NCBI GenBank assembly: GCA_028284235.1 | Contig: JANQSC010000072.1 | Coordinates: 1-64,000 of the forward strand | Length of the DNA: 64,000 bases | Direction of reading: 5' to 3' | Source of the DNA: Opitutaceae bacterium | GTDB lineage: Bacteria; Verrucomicrobiota; Verrucomicrobiia; Opitutales; Opitutaceae | Shown: positions 51,485-59,769 of the stretch, one piece after another | Numbering within the stretch: position 1 is the first letter of the stretch | Layout of the letters: each line of letters starts with the position of its first letter | Translations under genes and position numbers: made by a program | The notes under the pieces: model-generated | Databases searched by the model: none | The model's input: only the letters and a program-made list of their open reading frames with translations | What the model was told of the DNA's origin: nothing

Positions 51485-52345
51485 GTGTACTCCTGTCGCT
51501 ATTCTCGCTACCTTGTTCTCTCAATCCCCTTCGTGTTTGTGTTCGCCGCTATAGCCGGCGCTCCCATGACCTTGGTGTACAAGGACTCCTTTGATTCAGA
51601 GGTTTCTCTCGGCGACTGGGTGATGGAAGGGCCGGGGATTGCGGAGATCAGCGACGGTCGGCTGCTGTTGTATTCAAAATGGCAGCCGAAACTCGAAGCG
51701 TTGGGGGATCAGGTTGACCTGCTCGAACCCGGAGGAGGACATTATTACCCATTTCTTGAACGTTGGGTCAGCGAGACCGAGCCGGAGAATCTTCCCAAGT
51801 ACGCGCTAGGCCCCAATAAGAACTTCTCGGGAGGACATATCCAATATTGGAATACGCATGCGCATCCCGAGAATTTTTTGATTCGCGTTACGTTTCAGCC
51901 AGCAAACCCAAATCCGCTCCACATGGTGACCTTCTGCGGGCGAGGCGTGAACGGCGAGAGCGTCTTTGATGCGTCTCTCTTGCCCCGCTATGGTTTGGGC
52001 GGACAATACATGTCGGGCGACCTCGCGAATTATCGGATCAGCTATTGGTCAGGTCCTCGTGGGTCTTCCCACTTGCGTCGGGCTCCGGGGAGGAAGCTGA
52101 CTGCGCAAACGCTCGGCGACATTCCGCGCGACGCCATGGATCGGGCTGTGCAGTTGGAGATCGTTCGCTGGCAAGGGAGGGTGGTCTTTAAGCAGGACGG
52201 CGTAACGCTCTTAGACTGGACGGATGATGAGCCGCTCGGAGACGGGTATTTCTCGCTCCGCTTGATGGCTGCGGCGAAAGGCTGGTACGACGATTACAAA
52301 GTGTATCGGCTTGATGAGGACCCGTTTCGCGAAGCGGAAAAATAG
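51485..52345 (+). CDS. Secreted DUF1961 family protein
   Basis: This 286-residue protein starts at GTG 51485, with an export signal (LVLSIPFVFVFAAIAGAP). DUF1961 blocks are visible: 'VLYKDSF'-like 'LVYKDSFDSEV', 'HIQYWNTHAHPENFLIRVTFQP', 'MVTFCGRGVNGESVFDASLLPRYGLGGQYMSGDLANYRISYW', 'GDGYFSLRLMAAAKGWYDDYKVYRL'. The fold is a concanavalin-like jelly roll seen near polysaccharide-degrading genes in Bacteroidota and PVC bacteria. The biochemical role is unknown. The downstream DUF4112 gene is 12 bases away. Confidence 0.85.
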   Translation: MYSCRYSRYLVLSIPFVFVFAAIAGAPMTLVYKDSFDSEVSLGDWVMEGPGIAEISDGRLLLYSKWQPKLEALGDQVDLLEPGGGHYYPFLERWVSETEPENLPKYALGPNKNFSGGHIQYWNTHAHPENFLIRVTFQPANPNPLHMVTFCGRGVNGESVFDASLLPRYGLGGQYMSGDLANYRISYWSGPRGSSHLRRAPGRKLTAQTLGDIPRDAMDRAVQLEIVRWQGRVVFKQDGVTLLDWTDDEPLGDGYFSLRLMAAAKGWYDDYKVYRLDEDPFREAEK

Positions 52346-52357
52346 GAGTTCGTCGGG

Positions 52358-52729
52358 ATGAATGGCGACGATGAACACGAGTTGGAGACCGAGCGGCGGC
52401 GGACTGTCGAGAACCTCGAACGCCTGTCGCGTTTAATGGATACGGAGTTTCGTGTTCCCGGAACGCGTATTCATTTCGGATTGGACGGATTGCTCGGACT
52501 CTTGCCGGGAGTGGGCGACCTGCTAACCACTGCGCCGCTTGCCTACTATTGCTGGGTGGCGTATCGGTTCGGACTGGGAGCGGGAGTTTGGGCGCGGCTC
52601 ATCGCCAACCAGGCGGTCGACTTCGTGGCCGGTCTGGTCCCCGTCGTGGGCGACTTGCTCGACATCGGATTCAAGTGCAACAAGCGGAACGCGGACTTGC
52701 TGATCCGGGCGATGGAGCGAAGAGAATAG
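52358..52729 (+). CDS. DUF4112 membrane protein
   Basis: This 123-residue protein has an N-terminal charged helix and the DUF4112 pattern 'LSRLMDTEFRVPGTRIHFGLDGLLGLLPGVGDLLT', then 'LIANQAVDFVAGLVPVVGDLLDIGFKCNKRNADLL', in which P-x-x-GD is repeated in two helix pairs. The function is unknown. TAGGAG precedes the ATG at a good distance. It may share a transcript with the DUF1961 gene. Confidence 0.88.
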   Translation: MNGDDEHELETERRRTVENLERLSRLMDTEFRVPGTRIHFGLDGLLGLLPGVGDLLTTAPLAYYCWVAYRFGLGAGVWARLIANQAVDFVAGLVPVVGDLLDIGFKCNKRNADLLIRAMERRE

Positions 52730-52916
52730 CCGGTTTAGGGGCTTTTTTTGGACGATCTCAAAAAAGGTAGAATTTCTTTTGGCGGTTTTCGCGGGCTCGC
52801 GCGATAGACCCACGTGAAGGCCTGCCTCAGCCTCTTAGCCCCCGCTCGATATTCCGTGGGTTGCGCATTCGCGTTTGTTCTCCATAGTGGGAACGGGGCG
52901 ATTCTAGAATACTCGC

Positions 52917-53459
52917 ATGGGACACGATAGAGAAAGCGAAGAATGGTTCGAGTCGGACTTGAAGCCGCACGAGCCAATGATGCGGGCCTGGCTACGGGCG
53001 CGCTCGTTTTCGCCCGAAGATGTCGATGATATTGTGCAAGAGACATTTATGCAGGTTTTGTCGACCAAGACGAAGGCGGAGCTGACGTACCCGAAGGCGT
53101 TTCTTTTCAGCGTGATTCGCAATATATCCTATTCGCGTCTGCGTCGAAAATACGCCTCCAAGCAAGTGTACATGGCTGATGTGGAAACTGTGGAATTCGT
53201 CGAAGAACAGCCCGGTGTCGAGGAGCTAGTGGTGCAAAACGAACGAATGGAGCTCCTCAGCCGGGCAATTCAGTCGCTCCCGAAGCGTTGCCGGCAGGTG
53301 GTTACCTTGCGCAAGATTTACGGCATGTCCAATATCGACATCGCCCGGAATTTGAAGATCAGCATCAACACGGTGGAAACGCAGGGAGGAATTGGAATTC
53401 GGAAGCTGCGGGAGTTCCTGGTTCGGAATAACAAAGAAGGACATTTTGGAAATGGATAA
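52917..53459 (+). CDS. FecI-like ECF sigma factor
   Basis: This 180-residue protein has region 2 'MMRAWLRARSFSPEDVDDIVQETFMQVL' and 'YPKAFLFSVIRNISYSRLRRK', and region 4 'ELLSRAIQSLPKRCRQVVTLRKIYGMSNIDIARNLKISINTVETQGGIGIRKLREFL'. This is the iron-starvation ECF group. Its stop overlaps the FecR gene by 8 bases. It should direct transcription of the receptor gene downstream in response to a ligand signal. Confidence 0.93.
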   Translation: MGHDRESEEWFESDLKPHEPMMRAWLRARSFSPEDVDDIVQETFMQVLSTKTKAELTYPKAFLFSVIRNISYSRLRRKYASKQVYMADVETVEFVEEQPGVEELVVQNERMELLSRAIQSLPKRCRQVVTLRKIYGMSNIDIARNLKISINTVETQGGIGIRKLREFLVRNNKEGHFGNG

Positions 53460-54480
53460 ACGAGGAAAGCGAAGTCGCGAAAACGACCCGGTGGCGGTCG
53501 CGGCGTCCAAGTGGGCCTGGAAAGTCGATCAGGGGTTGGAAGCGGAAGAGCAGGACGCGTTCATGACCTGGCTGGGGGCCGACCCGCGTCACGGCGAGGC
53601 GTATCGCGCGCATGCGAAGAGTTTCAAGGAGTTCGACCAGCTGATCGACTGGCAGCCCATTCACGGCGTCACTCCAAACGCGGATTTGTTCGCCCCGCCG
53701 GAATCGGCGACGCGCAAGCGGCTGGGCATTTTCTTGGCGCTCGCGGCATCGCTTGCCTTGGTCGCGGGCAGCCTGTTGTTCCGGGGAAGAGAAGAAGCGG
53801 GAACAGTTGATATCGCGTTGAGTGGTGGGGAGATGATCTTGGCCGACAAGTCCGTGATTCACTACAACAAAGGAGCGGAGTTCGATGTCGACTATTCCTC
53901 CGACGAACGCCGGATTGCTCTCCGCTCGGGCGAGGCCTACTTCGATGTGGAAAAAGACGCGGCTCGACCGTTCGTTGTTGAAGCCGAGGGCGTGGAGTTG
54001 GTCGCGATCGGAACGGCGTTCAACGTGCGTGTCGGCTCGGAACAGCTCGAAGTCTTCGTCGAAGAAGGGATCGTCGAAATGAATCACTCCGTCGCCCCGG
54101 AAGCATGGGAACGTTTGGGGGAGTTGGAAGACGCTCGATCGCGTCGCCTCAATCAGTTTACTAAAGCGGTCGTGTCGCTGAATTCCACTGACGAAGTTCC
54201 ACGACTCGCCGTTATTTCCGAATCAGAACTCAAGCAGGAGCTGTCGTGGCAACACCGGATGCTAGTGTTCAAAGGAACCTCATTGAAGAGCGCCGTCTAC
54301 GAGTTCAACCGCTTAAACGAGTCGCAATTCGTTTTGGCCGATTCCGCGATGGAGGAGCTGCAAATCAGTGGTACCATTCAGTCGGACAACGTGATGGGCT
54401 TGTGTAGCCTGCTCGAGGTTTCTTTCGATATTTCCAACCGATCTTTAGGCCCCAACCAGATCCTACTGTTTCAAAAATAG
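53452..54480 (+). CDS. FecR-like anti-sigma factor
   Basis: The start is set at ATG 53452 (342 residues), which overlaps the sigma gene stop. The cytoplasmic domain contains 'ASKWAWKVDQGLEAEEQDAFMTWLGADPRHGEAY', typical of DUF4880. One membrane helix follows ('LGIFLALAASLALVAGSLLF'), then the periplasmic FecR domain ('DKSVIHYNKGAEFDVDYSSDERRIALRSGEAYFDVEKDAARPFVVEAEGVELVAIGTAFNVRV') and an STN-like end ('FKGTSLKSAVYEFNRLN'). It relays the receptor signal to the sigma factor. Confidence 0.93.
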   Translation: MDKRGKRSRENDPVAVAASKWAWKVDQGLEAEEQDAFMTWLGADPRHGEAYRAHAKSFKEFDQLIDWQPIHGVTPNADLFAPPESATRKRLGIFLALAASLALVAGSLLFRGREEAGTVDIALSGGEMILADKSVIHYNKGAEFDVDYSSDERRIALRSGEAYFDVEKDAARPFVVEAEGVELVAIGTAFNVRVGSEQLEVFVEEGIVEMNHSVAPEAWERLGELEDARSRRLNQFTKAVVSLNSTDEVPRLAVISESELKQELSWQHRMLVFKGTSLKSAVYEFNRLNESQFVLADSAMEELQISGTIQSDNVMGLCSLLEVSFDISNRSLGPNQILLFQK

Positions 54481-54579
54481 AGTATATATAAAATTTTCTT
54501 TGGCGGAATGGGATAGTCCGCGCGACTCAGCCCGCGATGGTGTCCATTTGCCATACCCCTAACTTACATCGCTGCAAGC

Positions 54580-57500
54580 TTGGTTCAACTATCCAGATTT
54601 TGGAGACGCTTGAAGGCCGGATTGTTCTGCCTTCCCGTTTGTTGCGTCTGCTTGGTATTGAGCGGTCAGGAAAAGGAAGGGCAAGTGGTGACCATACCGC
54701 CAGGAAACGCGTCCGAAGTTCTGGAGGAGCTATCGCTCAGCCTGAACATGCAAATCGTCTATCCAACGCGACTGTTGGACGGTGTCTACCTTCGAGGGGC
54801 GCAAGGCCACTATTCAGTGGTCGCCGCTATCAACGAAACCTTGTCTCCGCACTCGCTGGTTTGCGTGCGAGACGATGTGTCGGGCGTTCTGGTGGTCAAA
54901 CGCATGGAGTCGGTCTCCGTCCCTGGCGATGAATCGCCGGGCGAGAGCGACTCGCAGACTAAAACCACAACCGACACGACTATGACCCCCAAACCCTTTA
55001 AGAACAACGCCTTGCTGAAAAAGCTAGGCGGCATCGCGTCCGCGGTATTCGCCGCCGGCGCGGCGTCGGCCCAATCGGACGACGCAGACTCGGAAGAAGT
55101 CTACGAGCTGAGTCCGTTTACGGTCGATGCATCCCAAGATACTGGATACACCGCAACTTCAACCCTGGCCGGAACGCGCGTCCGCACGAATCTGAAAGAT
55201 CTCGGGGCGGCGATTAGCATCTACACGACCGAATTCCTCGAGGACACTGCCGCCACCGACGCGGCTACCTTGCTTTCCTACACATCCAATGCCGAGGTGG
55301 GCGGCGCCCAAGGCAATTTCTCCGGAGCGGAGGCGGTCGAGAACAACCGCTTTTTCCAGCGGGACGAACGCACCAATCCTCAGCAGAACCAGCGTATCCG
55401 CGGATTGGGGAGGGCGGACTTGACGCGCAATTTGTATCTGACCGACATTCCGTTCGATAGCTACAACACCGAGCGCGTCACCGTAAGCCGCGGACCGAAT
55501 TCGCTGCTATTCGGGATCGGCAGTCCGGGCGGCGTGATCGACAATACCACCAAGCGAGCGATTCACGGAAACGACTTCGGAGAAGTCCAGGTGCGTATCG
55601 ACAACTACAGCAGCCTGCGAGCGTCGCTCGACTACAATCGTTCGTTGATTGAGGACCGACTGGCTTTGCGCGTTGCGATCTTGAATGAGGAAACCCAATA
55701 CAAGCAAGAACCCACCTTCGACGATCAGAGGCGTTTTTACGGGGCGTTGGACTTTATAATATCCAAGAACGAAGGCAGCTCGGCCTTTGACGCGACCAAG
55801 CTGAGAATCAACTTCGAGGACGGGGAGCAGGAGAGCTCGCCAGTCGAGATTATTCCTCCTTCGGTCGCCTACCACGGATGGTTCGAGCCGACACCCGCGA
55901 ATATCCAGCAATATTCGGGGATTGCGCCGCCGGCGCGCGTTGTTTCCCCGAGCGAAGGCGGCACGTGGCAGTTTCAAGAAACCTTCAATCCATTCGCCAT
56001 CAACTCCGAAGGCGGCATCAATACCAACACGCACCCAAGCTGGTTTCGCTGGATCGCGGCGGTTTGGGACGACCCGAATAGCTCGGTCGCGAATCTCGGT
56101 ACGGGAGACGGTTTGCAGGGCTACCAGGGACTGCTCACCTGGTCGGCGGGTCGCGGCGACACGCTGGACAGTACGGGCCTGGCGGGCACGCCGGGAGCGA
56201 TCGCTGCGTTCGGACCGGAGGCTCCGGGCGACACGCTCGTAAATCGGACAGTCGACTACCATGCAAACAGTCCGTATTCGGAGCCGTACGCGATTGGGTT
56301 TTCAGTTCCTACCATCCAGAATCCGAGTGTATTCGACTATCGGAACCAGATTTACTCGGGAGGGGTGGATCGAGTGGATCGAGAGTTCGACAATATCAAT
56401 TTCGCGATCGAGCAGAGCTTCTTCGACAACAAGCTGGCCATCGAAGTCGCGTATGACGAACAGCACTACGAAACGCATCAGGACTTTCTCTTTACTGGAA
56501 GCGGCGGCACGAGCACCACGGGTCCCTACGATCTCTATGTGAGCATTGCGGAGTACCTGCAGAACGGGCAGCCGAATCCAAATCTTGGGCGCGCCTACAC
56601 GCGTATCGGTCGGCCGGAAACGCGATTCGAGGGAGTGGACCGAGAGACGTTCCGAACAACCGCGTTTGGGGAGCTGGATTTCACGGCTCGGGACGGCATC
56701 GTCAAGTGGCTTGGGAAACACCGTTTCACCGGGCTCTACAACGATCACACCCGCGATGACACCAGCCGCAATTATCGCGAGTCGTGGGTGAGCGACGAGT
56801 TCGACGTGCGGGCGGCGGTGCAAGGGCCCAACCTAAACAGCGCCCGCAGCACGGCGGGGATGGTGTTCTTTTCCAGCGACTCTCTTTTGGGTCTCCAGTC
56901 GATCGACGACGTGCGCATCAATCAGCTCCGAATCACGCGTCCCCAACCCGGGGATTCGTATCTGGTTAGCTACACGGACACCAGCTCGGCGGATCGAACC
57001 GTGGCGGAGCGAACCCTGCGGACCGGTCGGGTGCAGCTCGAGCGCTGGCTCAACAACGAGGGAATCAGCCAGACGAATGTGGAGGCGAAAGCCTTCGCGT
57101 GGCAGACGTACTTGTTTAGCGAGAACCTGGTGGGGCTGTGGGGCTACCGCGAGGACGACACGGTGAGTTTCGCTCGGGCCACGGAAGCGGAGGCGGGTGT
57201 CGACGATCGTGTCGAGCTGGGCGTGTGGAATCCGGAGTTTACGCGGCTATCGACCACGCCGAGCTTAGAGGAATCTGGCGACACTACGACTTGGAGCATC
57301 GTGGCCCGCTATCCGGAAAATCTGATCGGCGAGCTGCCCGCAGGGATGGACATTCAGGCCCACTACGCGGAGTCGGAGAATTTCAATCCGATCGGCTTGA
57401 GAAACAACGCCTTGGGGCAGTCGATCGGCCAGCCCAGCGGGACGACGGAAGAGTACGGCTTCCAGGTGAGTTTCGCGGAGAGCAAATACATCATCAAAGC

Positions 57501-58488
57501 AAATTGGTTTACGACCGCGCTCAACGACGTGAACGCCGCTCCGCGCGTCAACATTGGAGGGGAAGCCTACGGCGCCATCACCCGCTATCGCCGGGCGGAG
57601 CTCGACGGGATCGACTTTTCGGAGCAACTTGTAACGGTTGACGGCGATCCGGAGGATTTCCCGATTCAGAGCTACAGCGCGTTCATCGACGCCATGATGG
57701 CAAACGTACCGGCGGAGTTCCGGGCTCTCACCAACCCCCGGATGGTCGACAACGAACTCGACGACGGGCTTTGGGACACGATCGAATGGGACACCATCCC
57801 GGCTCTCAGTTCGACCCAGGACCGGATCGCTGATGGATTCGAGGTTGAGTTTATCGCCAATCCCGTACCCGGCTGGCGGATACTTGGAAACGTGAGCCAG
57901 CAGGAGACGATTCAAAGCAACACCGCGACGGTGATGTCCGCGGTGGTGGAGGAGTACAATGCCAATTTGCAGGCGTCGCGAGCGGGCGAAGTGAATCGAT
58001 CCCCGGATTTGACTGTGCAAACACGCTCTATCAACGAGATTTGGCTCGTCAACGGGCTCGCTCCGATTCGCGGCGCGACGGCCCTGGACAACACGGTTTC
58101 CAACGAGCAGCGCGAATGGCGCTACACCTTCGTTTCGACCTACCAGTTTATGGACGGCGCTTTCAAAGATTTCGCCATTGGCGGCGCGGGTCGCTGGCAA
58201 AGCGAGGCCGCGACCGGGTACGTCTTTTCGCTCGAAGCGGAAACGGGCGTTCCGGTTCCGGACACGAACCGGCCCTTCTACGATGACGGGCTTTTTAGCA
58301 GCGATCTCTGGGCGTCGTACGAGCGTCAGCTCAATGATACGCTCCATTGGCGTATCCAGCTGAATGTGCGCAACGCGTTTGGCGACAGCAACGACGTGCC
58401 CGTTAAAACCAACCCCGACGGCCAGGTCGCGGTCGTCCGTATCCCCAATCCGAGGACGATCTATTTGACGAATACGTTTCGTTTCTAA
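54580..58488 (+). CDS. Transducer TonB-dependent receptor with STN domain and internal signal-like segment
   Basis: This 1302-residue protein starts at TTG 54580; no in-frame ATG or GTG is available upstream. A signal peptide (RLKAGLFCLPVCCVCLVLSG) leads to an STN signalling domain (residues ~33-108, 'ASEVLEELSLSLNMQIVYPTRLLDG', 'INETLSPHSLVCVRDDVSGVLVVKR'). Then comes an unexpected second signal-like stretch from Met 135 ('ALLKKLGGIASAVFAAGAASAQ'), followed by 'EEVYELSPFTVDA', the plug ('LGAAISIYTTEFLED', 'RIRGLGRADLTRNLYLTDIP', 'VTVSRGPNSLLFGIGSPGG') and the barrel ending in aromatic '...YLTNTFRF'. With the sigma and FecR genes it forms a surface-signalling operon. The ligand is unknown and may be a glycan. 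Confidence 0.92.
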   Translation: MVQLSRFWRRLKAGLFCLPVCCVCLVLSGQEKEGQVVTIPPGNASEVLEELSLSLNMQIVYPTRLLDGVYLRGAQGHYSVVAAINETLSPHSLVCVRDDVSGVLVVKRMESVSVPGDESPGESDSQTKTTTDTTMTPKPFKNNALLKKLGGIASAVFAAGAASAQSDDADSEEVYELSPFTVDASQDTGYTATSTLAGTRVRTNLKDLGAAISIYTTEFLEDTAATDAATLLSYTSNAEVGGAQGNFSGAEAVENNRFFQRDERTNPQQNQRIRGLGRADLTRNLYLTDIPFDSYNTERVTVSRGPNSLLFGIGSPGGVIDNTTKRAIHGNDFGEVQVRIDNYSSLRASLDYNRSLIEDRLALRVAILNEETQYKQEPTFDDQRRFYGALDFIISKNEGSSAFDATKLRINFEDGEQESSPVEIIPPSVAYHGWFEPTPANIQQYSGIAPPARVVSPSEGGTWQFQETFNPFAINSEGGINTNTHPSWFRWIAAVWDDPNSSVANLGTGDGLQGYQGLLTWSAGRGDTLDSTGLAGTPGAIAAFGPEAPGDTLVNRTVDYHANSPYSEPYAIGFSVPTIQNPSVFDYRNQIYSGGVDRVDREFDNINFAIEQSFFDNKLAIEVAYDEQHYETHQDFLFTGSGGTSTTGPYDLYVSIAEYLQNGQPNPNLGRAYTRIGRPETRFEGVDRETFRTTAFGELDFTARDGIVKWLGKHRFTGLYNDHTRDDTSRNYRESWVSDEFDVRAAVQGPNLNSARSTAGMVFFSSDSLLGLQSIDDVRINQLRITRPQPGDSYLVSYTDTSSADRTVAERTLRTGRVQLERWLNNEGISQTNVEAKAFAWQTYLFSENLVGLWGYREDDTVSFARATEAEAGVDDRVELGVWNPEFTRLSTTPSLEESGDTTTWSIVARYPENLIGELPAGMDIQAHYAESENFNPIGLRNNALGQSIGQPSGTTEEYGFQVSFAESKYIIKANWFTTALNDVNAAPRVNIGGEAYGAITRYRRAELDGIDFSEQLVTVDGDPEDFPIQSYSAFIDAMMANVPAEFRALTNPRMVDNELDDGLWDTIEWDTIPALSSTQDRIADGFEVEFIANPVPGWRILGNVSQQETIQSNTATVMSAVVEEYNANLQASRAGEVNRSPDLTVQTRSINEIWLVNGLAPIRGATALDNTVSNEQREWRYTFVSTYQFMDGAFKDFAIGGAGRWQSEAATGYVFSLEAETGVPVPDTNRPFYDDGLFSSDLWASYERQLNDTLHWRIQLNVRNAFGDSNDVPVKTNPDGQVAVVRIPNPRTIYLTNTFRF

Positions 58489-58517
58489 CACCGGAACCGT
58501 TTAGTAGTAAGTGGGAT

Positions 58518-58549
58518 CGCCCTTCATTCTTCGGAATGAAGGGCGTTTT
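58518..58549 (+). terminator. Rho-independent terminator after TonB receptor operon
   Basis: CGCCCTTCATTC and GAATGAAGGGCG pair perfectly over 12 bases around a TTCG tetraloop, followed by TTTTA. It is 30 bases past the receptor stop. Confidence 0.93.
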
Positions 58550-58629
58550 AGTATTGCGCGAAGCCGTTTCGGAATAAGATCGGTTTTGAGTCGCAAATGT
58601 ACGGGAACCTGCCGTAGACCAAAAACTGC

Positions 58630-59316
58630 ATGAGCGATATTCCCGACAAAGCCGAGCCCGCTGGACGCGTCCTAAGCGTACAGATCGGTTTGCCCAAGAC
58701 GATCGAGCCGAGCGCGAGCGACCCGCGCGGAAAAACTTGGGTGTCTGGGATCTTCAAGGATCCGGTGGAATCTGCGGTGGCGGTTCGTTTCGACGGAATC
58801 GAAGGCGATGGGCAGGCGGATTTGAAAGTCCACGGCGGGAAGGACAAGGCGATCAACGCTTATCCGTCGGAGCACTTCGACCACTGGCGTCAGGCGTTGT
58901 CGTTTGAATTCTCGGGAGGCGCGTTCGGTGAAAACCTAACGACGCGCGGTAGGGGCGAGGCGAATACGTGCATCGGAGACGTTTACAGGATTGGCGAAGT
59001 CTTAGTGGAACTCTCCCAGCCGCGGCAACCCTGCTGGAAACTGGGCCGCAAGTGGGATTCCAAAGAACTAGTGCCGCAAGTGATAGCGACCGGATTCACG
59101 GGCTGGTATTTTCGCGTAGTTGAAGAAGGACGACTCGCAGCGGGAGCGGACATTGTCCTCGAGGATCGACCCTTTCCCGAATTGACGCTCGCGATGGCCA
59201 ATCGAGCCCGCTATCACGACAAGGCGAACCCGGACGCTGCTGCGGCGCTGGCCGATTGCCCGGCGCTTTCGGAAAGCTGGCGGAGCGTGTTTCAAGAGCG
59301 GGTCGAGAAAGCGTAG
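58630..59316 (+). CDS. MOSC domain protein (YiiM-like)
   Basis: This 228-residue protein has MOSC blocks: 'RVLSVQIGLPKTIE', 'WVSGIFKDPVESAVAVRFDGIEGDGQADLKVHGGKDKAINAYPSEHFDHW', 'GAFGENLTTRG', 'CIGDVYRIGEVLVELSQPRQPCWKLGRKW', 'TGFTGWYFRVVEEG'. The Cys in 'PRQPCWKL' is the family's conserved residue. A small three-helix end ('FPELTLAMANRARYH') is shared with YiiM. These proteins bind molybdenum cofactor and reduce N-hydroxylated compounds. There is no operon partner. Confidence 0.92.
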   Translation: MSDIPDKAEPAGRVLSVQIGLPKTIEPSASDPRGKTWVSGIFKDPVESAVAVRFDGIEGDGQADLKVHGGKDKAINAYPSEHFDHWRQALSFEFSGGAFGENLTTRGRGEANTCIGDVYRIGEVLVELSQPRQPCWKLGRKWDSKELVPQVIATGFTGWYFRVVEEGRLAAGADIVLEDRPFPELTLAMANRARYHDKANPDAAAALADCPALSESWRSVFQERVEKA

Positions 59317-59350
59317 CAATAATCTAATTGGCCCAGAACAGTGACTTGTT

Positions 59351-59420
59351 GGTAGGGACCGACTGTGGTTCGATACTGTTTACCATCTTGAAACAGCCTA
59401 GGGGACTGGTCGTCTGCGAA
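59351..59420. repeat. REP-like element, degenerate copy 2
   Basis: GGTAGGGACCGACTGTGG and TTCGATACTGTTTACCATCT match the element at 50393 with many substitutions, and the right arm is decayed. Confidence 0.5.
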
Positions 59421-59469
59421 GCCTATTATTGTGAAACCGGAACGGGTCTGTGGAAGAGGGTCGGATTTC

Positions 59470-59646
59470 TTAACAGTGATCTCTCCGAGATCAAATGCCG
59501 CTGCGCGGCAGCAGGATCCCGTCCCGATTCTCGAGACAGGAGCAGGATGGTCAAAGCATGCGAGACGAATAGATCCTGCTGGTCCCGCTAATGACGGGAC
59601 CATCCTGCTGGCGCGAAGCGACATCTCGCCGCAAGGCGACTGTTAA
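59470..59646 (+). repeat. Modular hairpin-chain repeat, copy 5 (left A, right A)
   Basis: It begins TTAACAGTGATCTC and ends GGCGACTGTTAA. Hairpins are GATCTC-TCC-GAGATC, TGCCGC-TGC-GCGGCA, GTCCCGA...TCGAGAC and TGGTCCCG...CGGGACCA. Compared with copy 1, several arms have paired changes. It lies between convergent genes. Confidence 0.85.
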
Positions 59647-59655
59647 ACGAATGGG

Positions 59656-59769
59656 CTAGTAGCTCGAATTTTTGAGCCCTGCTTTCAGGAAGGTATCAAT
59701 TGTATCTTTGGCAAAGGCAGCGCCCGATTCCGGATCGTAGGGCTCGCCGGCTCTCTCGCTCGTCGATTT
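59656..59769 (-). pseudogene. In-frame remnant after HTCS stop
   Basis: Directly after the TGA of the hybrid sensor gene, the same frame stays open for 37 codons to a TAG. It reads like a protein C-terminus (AGEPYDPESGAAFAKDTIDT, then FLKAGLKN). The pattern is reminiscent of the last helix of alpha/beta or dienelactone-type hydrolases. No start or upstream part is present, so this would be a decayed gene end. The evidence is weak. Confidence 0.3.

Noticed and set aside
57265-58491. 408-residue minus-strand ORF opposite the large TonB receptor
   Set aside because: Antisense shadow of the barrel coding region, with no recognisable family.
39981-59646. Integron attC sites as an explanation of the hairpin-chain repeats
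   Set aside because: The ends resemble AAC/GTT core sites superficially, but the internal structure is a chain of several hairpins, right ends do not all fit GTTRRRY, and genes between copies are not cassette-like. No integrase is present.
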